DNA of 6,281 nt. Origin: Pseudomonadota bacterium. GTDB taxonomy: Bacteria > Pseudomonadota > Alphaproteobacteria > Acetobacterales > Acetobacteraceae. Positions within the stretch are counted from its first letter, which is position 1; every line of letters starts with the position of its first letter. The notes beneath the pieces are model-generated. The model did no database searches, was not told the DNA's origin, and saw only the letters and a program-made list of their open reading frames with translations. A program made the position numbers and the translations under genes. Shown here one piece after another: positions 1-6,281 of the stretch. The stretch lies in the NCBI GenBank assembly GCA_021805485.1, contig JAJZFF010000001.1, positions 1 through 6,281 of the forward strand, given 5' to 3'.

Positions 1-859
1 TCTCCAGCCACAGCGCCGCCAGCGGATGCCGCCCCGCCGGAATCCGCTCCCGATACGCGAGCCGCAGCGCCATCCGCAGCAGCGGGTCCCGCACCGGCCG
101 CCCGTTCACCACCATGTGCTGGTGCCGGCCCGCCGCCCGCGTCAGGCTCGCCGGCGAGATGAACCCCCGCAGCACCAGCTCTTCGCGAACCGCCTCGATC
201 TCCAGCAGTTTCTCCGCATCGCCCCGGCCATAGATCGCCGCCACCCGCTCCCGCCGGTCCTGCGGCGGCAGGTCGAAACTCGTCGCCCCGTCGATCGTCA
301 GCGAAAACCCCACCTCCGGCGCCGCCAGCGCCAGGTGCCGGACCGCATCGGCGCAGGCCCCCGCCTCCGAACCCGCACTGCGCAGGAATTTCCGCCGCGC
401 CGGCGTCGCATGGAACAGATCCTCGACGATCACGCTCGTCCCCACCGGCCCGGCCACCGGCTCGACCTCGCGGACGGCCCCGCCATCGACCACGATCCTG
501 GCCGCCGAATCCTGCCCTGCCGGCCGGGATGTTACGGTCAGTCGTCCGGCAGCCCCGATCGACGGCAACGCCTCGCCGCGAAACCCCAGCGTGGCAATCC
601 GGACCAGCGCCTCGTCGGTCAGTTTCGAGGTGGCATGCCGTTCGATCGCCAGCTTCAGTTCGGCCTCGGGAATCCCGTGACCGTCATCGGTCACCTCGAT
701 CCGTCCGATCCCACCGCCCTCGATCGTCACCCCGATCCGCCGTGCTCCGGCATCGAGCGCGTTCTCGACCAGTTCCTTGACCGCGGCGGCGGGTCGTTCG
801 ATCACCTCGCCGGCGGCAATCCGGTTGATCGTGGTGGGGTCTAGGCGGCGGATCGGCAT
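1..859 (-). CDS. mutL: DNA mismatch repair protein MutL, N-terminal part (3' end beyond left edge)
   Basis: MutL is the ATP-driven matchmaker of methyl-directed mismatch repair, linking MutS bound at a mismatch to the downstream nicking and unwinding steps. The visible 286 residues are a GHKL-type ATPase domain plus most of the transducer domain. Motifs in order: RIAAGEVIERPA (13-24); ELVENALDAG (29-38), with presumed catalytic E29 and Mg-binding N33; DDGHGI (58-63); RHATSK (74-79); LGFRGEALPSIG (91-102); and GTSVIVEDLFHATPARRKFL (140-159). The late segment HMVVNGRPVRD is the conserved VNGR strand of the transducer. The ATG start gives MPIRRL, matching the MPIxxL start of E. coli MutL, with E29 and D58 at the same numbers, so the start is well supported. 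The frame stays open to the window edge, and the C-terminal dimerisation region and the transducer lysine lie outside. No strong Shine-Dalgarno is visible. It is divergent from the hydrolase gene. Family assignment is very secure. Confidence 0.97.
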   Translation of the reverse strand, partial: MPIRRLDPTTINRIAAGEVIERPAAAVKELVENALDAGARRIGVTIEGGGIGRIEVTDDGHGIPEAELKLAIERHATSKLTDEALVRIATLGFRGEALPSIGAAGRLTVTSRPAGQDSAARIVVDGGAVREVEPVAGPVGTSVIVEDLFHATPARRKFLRSAGSEAGACADAVRHLALAAPEVGFSLTIDGATSFDLPPQDRRERVAAIYGRGDAEKLLEIEAVREELVLRGFISPASLTRAAGRHQHMVVNGRPVRDPLLRMALRLAYRERIPAGRHPLAALWLE

Positions 860-918
860 GGCCCCATCTTACAGCAAGAAACCTCGTCCGCCATGCACCC
901 GGAGCCCGACACAGACCC
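860..918. other. Divergent intergenic gap between mutL and the hydrolase gene
   Basis: These 59 bases separate two start codons pointing away from each other, so promoter elements for both genes would have to lie here or inside the neighbouring coding sequences. I looked for sigma-70-like boxes. A TAAGAT hexamer on the minus strand near 866-871 matches four of six positions of a -10 box, but no convincing -35 box sits at the right distance. On the plus strand, GGAG at 901-904 lies 14 bases before the hydrolase ATG, which is farther than an ideal ribosome binding site. No hairpin, operator-like inverted repeat or small gene stands out. Its regulatory role is inferred from gene orientation alone. 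Confidence 0.4.
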
Positions 919-1827
919 ATGGCCAGCCTCGCAGCCCATCTGATCAATCCGGTCCTGCGTGTGCAGGTCAAGCGCAAGCTCGCCCGCGCGACCGATGCCG
1001 AGTCGCTCCGCAAGGCGTTCCGCTCGCCGATGCCGACCCCGCGCGGCGTGCGTTACACCCCCTCGGTCATCGGCGGCGTGCCGGGCGAATGGGTCGAGCC
1101 CGCTTTCGGCGCCCCGCCAGCGATGACCGTGCTTTACCTGCATGGCGGCGGCTATGTCGTCTGCTCCGCCGAATCGCACCGCCCGGTCACCGGCGGTCTC
1201 GCGCGGCGGGGCCTGCGCGTTTTCGCCGCCGATTACCGCCTTGCCCCGGCGCATCCGTTTCCCGCCGCGGTGGAGGACGGCTTCGCCGCCTTCCGTGGGC
1301 TGATCGGGCAGGGGCACGATGCGGCGGGCCTCGCCATCGCCGGCGATTCGGCGGGCGGCGGCCTCGCGCTCGCCGTCGCGTTGCGGGTTCGAGAGGCGGG
1401 CATGCCGATGCCGGCGCGGCTGGTGCTGTTCTCGCCCTGGACCGACCTGGCCGGCACCGGCCGCAGCGCGGTGGAGAACCGGCGGTGCGACCCGATGATC
1501 CAGGGCGGCCGGATCGCCGAGGGGGCGCGCCCCTATCTCGCCGGCACCGATCCGCACAATCCGTTCGCCTCGCCGCTCTACGCCGATCTCGCCGGCCTGC
1601 CGCCGATGCTGGTCCATGTCGGCGCGCGGGAGGTGCTGCGCGACGATTCGGTGCGGCTGCACGAGAAGGCGCTGGCCGCCGGCGTCGATAGCCTGCTCCG
1701 GATCTGGCCCGTCGTGCCGCATGCCTGGCCGATCTTCCAGGCGATCCTGCCCGAGGGGCGCGCGGCGCTCGACGAGAGCGCCGCCTTCATCCGTGGTGCC
1801 GCGCCGCCGCCCGCCGCACTTCGTTGA
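919..1827 (+). CDS. Alpha/beta hydrolase, hormone-sensitive-lipase-like esterase family (Abhydrolase_3)
   Basis: This 302-residue protein is a likely carboxylesterase acting on short acyl esters; its true substrate is unknown. It shows the HSL-family layout: an N-terminal cap region (about 1-65), the oxyanion-hole motif HGGGY (75-79) after strand VLYL, the segment ADYRLAPAHPFPAAVED (104-120), and the nucleophile elbow GDSAGG (142-147) with Ser144. The catalytic histidine is probably His268 in VPHAWPIF. The acid is less clear: in the segment GAREVLRDDS (235-244), Glu238 aligns with the usual Asp of the DPLxD motif, with Asp242 and Asp243 nearby. The length of about 300 is normal for the family. 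There is no signal peptide, so it is presumably cytoplasmic. No other ATG is in frame upstream, but the ribosome binding site is poor. The gene stands alone on the plus strand and its 3' end runs 41 bp into the convergent transporter gene. The fold is certain; the physiological role is not. Confidence 0.93.
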   Translation: MASLAAHLINPVLRVQVKRKLARATDAESLRKAFRSPMPTPRGVRYTPSVIGGVPGEWVEPAFGAPPAMTVLYLHGGGYVVCSAESHRPVTGGLARRGLRVFAADYRLAPAHPFPAAVEDGFAAFRGLIGQGHDAAGLAIAGDSAGGGLALAVALRVREAGMPMPARLVLFSPWTDLAGTGRSAVENRRCDPMIQGGRIAEGARPYLAGTDPHNPFASPLYADLAGLPPMLVHVGAREVLRDDSVRLHEKALAAGVDSLLRIWPVVPHAWPIFQAILPEGRAALDESAAFIRGAAPPPAALR

Positions 1828-3016
1828 TGCCGAAATAGGTCAGGGCGAGCAGCGGCAGCACCCCGCCGACGATGGCGACCAGCGTCCAGCCGCCGCGGAT
1901 CAGCAGGTCGCTCGCCACCGCCGAGCCGGCGGCGCCGCCGAGGAAGAAGGCGGTCATGTAGGCGCCGTTCAGCCGGGCCCGCCGCTCGGGGGCGAGGGCG
2001 TAGATCGCCCGCTGGCCGAACAGGTTGTTGGCCTGCACGCCGAAATCGAGCAGCACGCCGGCGCCGGCGAGCAGGACGACGCTGTGGATGGCGGCACCGT
2101 AGCCCGAGATCAGGAAGGACAGGGCGATCAGCGCCAGCGCGGTCGCGGTGCCGGGGCGGCCGTATCCGGCATCGGCCAGCCGCCCGGCGATCGGCGCCGC
2201 GGCGGCGCCGGCGGCGCCGACCAGGGCGAAGATCGCGATGCCGAACTGGGTGTAGTGGAATTCATGCAGCAGCAGCAGCGGCGCCGCGGTCCAGTAGAGG
2301 GTGAAGGCGGCGAAGGCGCAGGTCTGGTAGGCGGCGCGGCGGCGCAGCGTCGGCTCGGTGCGGTAGAGGCCGAGCATCGAGACGATCAGCTCGCCATAAT
2401 GATGATCGAGCTTCGGCGTCACGCGCGGCAGCTTGAGCCGCAGCAGGACCGCCAGCAGCGCGATGCCCGCCGCCGAAATGCCGAACACCGCCCGCCAGCC
2501 GGCGAGCCAGGCGACGAAACTCGCCATCGGCCGGGCGAGCAGGATGCCGAGCAGCAGCCCGGCCATCACATTGCCGACCACACGGCCGCGAATCGCATCG
2601 GGCGTCAGCGAGGCGATCATCGGCACCATGATCTGCACCGCCGCGGAGCTGACGCCGATCAGCAGCGAGGCGGCGAGAAAGCTCGTGCCGTTCCAGGCGA
2701 AGGCGGCGAGGCCGAGGGCGATGGCGGAGGCGCCGACCATGCGCGCGATCAGCTTGCGGTTTTCCAGCAGGTCGCCCAGCGGCACCAGCAGCAGCAGGCC
2801 GGCGGCGTAGCCGAGCTGCGTCAGCGTCACCAGCAGGCTCGCGACCTGCGCCGGCAGGCCGATATCCGGCGCGATCGTGCCGACCAGCGGCTGGACGTAA
2901 TAGATGTTGGCGACGACCGCGCCGGTGGCGACCGCGAACAGCGTGGTCAGCGCGGACGAGGGGGCGGCATCGTTCTTCACGACGGCGGCCGGGGACGCGG
3001 TGATACATTCCGACAT
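1787..3016 (-). CDS. Major facilitator superfamily transporter (12 predicted membrane segments)
   Basis: The 409-residue product is a very hydrophobic inner-membrane protein that I read as a secondary transporter, probably a proton-linked exporter of the drug or sugar-efflux type; the substrate cannot be read from the sequence. By eye, about twelve membrane helices fall in two groups of six: roughly 22-42, 58-80, 88-108, 112-134, 146-168, 170-192, then 228-250, 256-278, 290-310, 313-333, 350-372 and 378-395. A polar central loop (about 195-226) contains KLDHHYGE. Helix 1 carries ANIYYVQPLVG (36-46), typical of a widespread group of unclassified MFS proteins. The loop between helices 2 and 3 has a degenerate motif A, GDLLENRKL (81-89), and PDAIRGRVVG (139-148) resembles the conserved segment before helix 5. 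The first 20 residues are a soluble tail. The ATG is the only in-frame ATG before upstream sequence runs out; AAGGA lies 13 bases ahead, rather far. It follows the lipoprotein gene on the same strand after 90 bp, so co-transcription is possible but unproven. Confidence 0.93.
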   Translation of the reverse strand: MSECITASPAAVVKNDAAPSSALTTLFAVATGAVVANIYYVQPLVGTIAPDIGLPAQVASLLVTLTQLGYAAGLLLLVPLGDLLENRKLIARMVGASAIALGLAAFAWNGTSFLAASLLIGVSSAAVQIMVPMIASLTPDAIRGRVVGNVMAGLLLGILLARPMASFVAWLAGWRAVFGISAAGIALLAVLLRLKLPRVTPKLDHHYGELIVSMLGLYRTEPTLRRRAAYQTCAFAAFTLYWTAAPLLLLHEFHYTQFGIAIFALVGAAGAAAAPIAGRLADAGYGRPGTATALALIALSFLISGYGAAIHSVVLLAGAGVLLDFGVQANNLFGQRAIYALAPERRARLNGAYMTAFFLGGAAGSAVASDLLIRGGWTLVAIVGGVLPLLALTYFGINEVRRAAARHHG

Positions 3017-3106
3017 GAAAGCCGATATGTCCTTCGGAGGCCCGGGTTCAACCGCCGGCGCATCGCCGGCCAGCCATGAGCGCCAGCCCCTTGCCCGGGC
3101 GCCGGC
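3017..3106. other. 90-bp gap between lipoprotein stop and transporter start, with a GC-rich hairpin
   Basis: On the minus strand this gap follows the stop of the lipoprotein gene and leads to the transporter start. It holds a perfect inverted repeat at 3054-3070 (seven-base arms GCCGGCG and CGCCGGC around a three-base loop), an eight-base palindrome GCCCGGGC at 3093-3100, and AAGGA near the transporter start. The hairpin lies about 37 bases past the stop and could halt or slow transcription, but no run of T follows it, so it is not a textbook intrinsic terminator. It could also simply reflect high GC. No clear promoter for the transporter is visible and no small gene is supported. Confidence 0.4.
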
Positions 3107-3676
3107 TCAGAACAGGTCGAGGAACCGGCCGAACACGCCCTTCTGCGCGTGGCCGGGCGCGGTCGCCGGTGTCGTGCCCTTCGTTGCCGGCTCGCCGAGG
3201 GCCGCGTTTTCCTGCAGGCGCTTCTGCTCGGCCGGCGCGTTGACCACCTTGGCCCCCTTCGACGAGCCGCCGAAGGACATCAGCGAGCCGACGAAACCGG
3301 GGCTGCGGCTTTCCTGCTCTGCGTCATGGTTGATCGTCGCGCGGATGTTGGACGGCGGGGTTGGTCCGGCCTGTTCGAGCAGCGCCTGCTGCGCCGATCC
3401 CACCGTGGTGCCGGTGTTTTGCAGGGAGCTTTGCGGCGAGAGGATGCTTTGCGCCTCGGTCGAGGAGGAGACCTGCTGCGGCCGCGGCTCGCCGGGTACG
3501 GGGGTAGGCAGGGCCTGGAGATCCGGCGGCATCGACAGCGGGGCCTCGGTGCCGACATCGAACGCGTTGGGGGGCGTGACGGTCAGCCCGAAGGTCTTCG
3601 ACGGATTGCTGCACCCGGCCAGCAGCAGCGGGCCGAGCAGCAGGAACGGAAGAGTCGCGCGCGATGAACGGATCAT
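3107..3676 (-). CDS. Small lipoprotein of the DUF3035 type, next to lspA
   Basis: This 189-residue protein begins with a short positively charged stretch, a hydrophobic core (about 8-20) and the lipobox LAGC (19-22). It should therefore be lipidated at Cys22 and cut by signal peptidase II. The residue after Cys is Ser, not Asp, which favours the outer membrane under the enterobacterial sorting rule. The mature part opens with a conserved block, KTFGL (27-31), PPNAFDV (35-41), APLSMPPD (45-52) and PVPGEPRPQ (59-67), which I recognise as the DUF3035 pattern of alphaproteobacterial proteins. The middle is rich in Ser, Gln and Pro and looks disordered, and the C-terminus ends in a short amphipathic segment, GRFLDLF. 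There is no enzymatic motif. Its biochemical function is unknown to me; I recall the family being associated with the outer-membrane assembly machinery, but that is not shown here. Its ATG overlaps the lspA stop by four bases and has its own ribosome binding site. The lipoprotein call is firm; the family call is from pattern memory. Confidence 0.88.
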   Translation of the reverse strand: MIRSSRATLPFLLLGPLLLAGCSNPSKTFGLTVTPPNAFDVGTEAPLSMPPDLQALPTPVPGEPRPQQVSSSTEAQSILSPQSSLQNTGTTVGSAQQALLEQAGPTPPSNIRATINHDAEQESRSPGFVGSLMSFGGSSKGAKVVNAPAEQKRLQENAALGEPATKGTTPATAPGHAQKGVFGRFLDLF

Positions 3677-4205
3677 GGCGCTTCCTTATCCTCGCGCGCC
3701 TGAGGCGGCAAGTGACCGGGATGCTCCCGGCGGAACAGGCTTTCGAGGATCAGCGCCGCGACGCCGCCATCGATCGCGGCGTCGGCGAGGTTGAAGACGT
3801 ACCAATGCAGGTTGCCGACATGGACATCGACGAAATCGACCACCGCGCCGTAGGCGATTCGCGAGATGACGTTGCCGGCGGCGCCGCCGATGATCGCGCC
3901 GAGGCCGAGTGTCGCGAGCAGCGACGGCGTGCGCCACAGCCAGACGGCGAGGGCGACGATCGCGGCGACCGCGACCGCGATCAGCAGCAGCCGGGCATCG
4001 TCGCCGGCCAGGATGCCGAAGGTGACACCGTGGTTCCAGACCATGGTGAAGTTCAGCACCGGCAGGATCGGCACGCTCCCGCGCCGCGGCAGGTCGAGCC
4101 CGTAGAGGATCCAGGCTTTCGAGGCCTGGTCGATGGCCAGCACCGCCAGCGCCATCAGCGCGCCGAGCGTGCGGCGGCGGGCGTTACCGCGAGATGAAGC
4201 GCCGG

Positions 4206-4209
<4 letters not shown>
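3673..4209 (-). CDS. lspA: Lipoprotein signal peptidase (signal peptidase II)
   Basis: LspA is the inner-membrane aspartyl protease that removes the signal peptide of prolipoproteins after lipid is attached to the lipobox cysteine. The 178-residue product has four predicted membrane helices (about 14-32, 70-92, 97-117, 139-160), the normal family size. Conserved pieces are DQASK (27-31), LNFTMVWNHGVTFGI (52-66), the GNVISR segment (112-117), VVDF with catalytic Asp125, and FNLADAAI (139-146) with catalytic Asp143. I start the gene at the ATG at 4209, giving MTGASS. The frame stays open far upstream, but that extension lies inside ileS in another frame and has no LspA-like sequence. The start overlaps the ileS stop as ATGA, and the stop overlaps the next start the same way. 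No Shine-Dalgarno precedes it, so translation probably depends on ribosomes finishing ileS. The C-terminal tail (161-178) is charged and presumably cytoplasmic. Confidence 0.97.
3683..3687 (-). promoter_or_regulatory. Ribosome binding site of the lipoprotein gene
   Basis: AAGGA on the minus strand sits six bases before the lipoprotein ATG, a good Shine-Dalgarno match at a suitable distance. It lies inside the last codons of lspA. With the ATGA overlap, it supports this start and suggests both independent initiation and coupling to lspA. Confidence 0.65.

Positions 4210-6281
<2,072 letters not shown>

Noticed and set aside
26..844. A 272-codon plus-strand open frame rich in Arg and Pro at the left end
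   Set aside because: It lies opposite a clear MutL with all ATPase motifs in place. The Arg/Pro-rich sequence is a typical antisense shadow.
866..871. TAAGAT on the minus strand as a -10 box for mutL
   Set aside because: It matches only four of six consensus bases and no acceptable -35 box lies about 17 bases upstream, so it is not called as a promoter.
2265..2280. Short CAG-type triplet run (also near 2784-2796), a possible microsatellite
   Set aside because: On the minus strand these encode runs of leucine within transporter helices. Four or five repeats of the favoured Leu codon CTG are expected in a GC-rich membrane protein.
1616..3079. A 487-codon plus-strand open frame opposite the MFS transporter, rich in Gln, Arg, Gly, Asp and His
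   Set aside because: Its composition is what the complement of Leu/Ala/Val-rich membrane segments gives at high GC. It contains no domain, and the opposite strand encodes a convincing 12-helix transporter. It also overlaps the 3' part of the hydrolase in another frame.

Overview
This window is a GC-rich stretch of an ordinary bacterial chromosome with six protein-coding genes, two of them cut by the window edges. The organism is most likely an alphaproteobacterium, perhaps of the Rhodospirillales/Acetobacteraceae type. That inference rests on the composition, the LPSIG variant after the MutL RGEA motif, and the neighbourhood ileS-lspA-DUF3035 lipoprotein with mutL close by. I cannot fix a genus from the sequence alone.

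Layout, left to right. The minus-strand 5' part of mutL (DNA mismatch repair) runs off the left edge. A 59-bp divergent gap follows, then a plus-strand alpha/beta hydrolase of the hormone-sensitive-lipase-like (Abhydrolase_3) type. Its 3' end overlaps, tail to tail by 41 bp, a minus-strand major facilitator superfamily transporter. Upstream of the transporter, on the same strand and after a 90-bp gap, comes a tight minus-strand gene set: ileS (isoleucyl-tRNA synthetase, cut at its 5' end by the right edge), lspA (signal peptidase II) and a small DUF3035-type lipoprotein. These three are joined by two consecutive 4-base ATGA stop/start overlaps, so they very probably form one operon read from right to left.

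How the genes relate: ileS supplies charged tRNA-Ile. lspA encodes the membrane protease that trims lipoprotein signal peptides, and the next gene encodes a protein with a classical lipobox that would be a substrate of that enzyme. The MFS transporter and the hydrolase look like accessory genes lying between the conserved lspA cluster and mutL. Nothing shows that these two work together.

I saw no RNA genes, insertion sequences, CRISPR arrays, prophage traces or obvious new defence or biosynthetic system. The window is densely coding, with no gene-free stretch above 90 bp. Long open frames opposite mutL, the transporter and ileS are best explained as high-GC shadows. The points worth a second look are modest: the convergent overlap, the accessory insertion, the probable glutamate in the hydrolase's acid position, and the uncharacterised lipoprotein.
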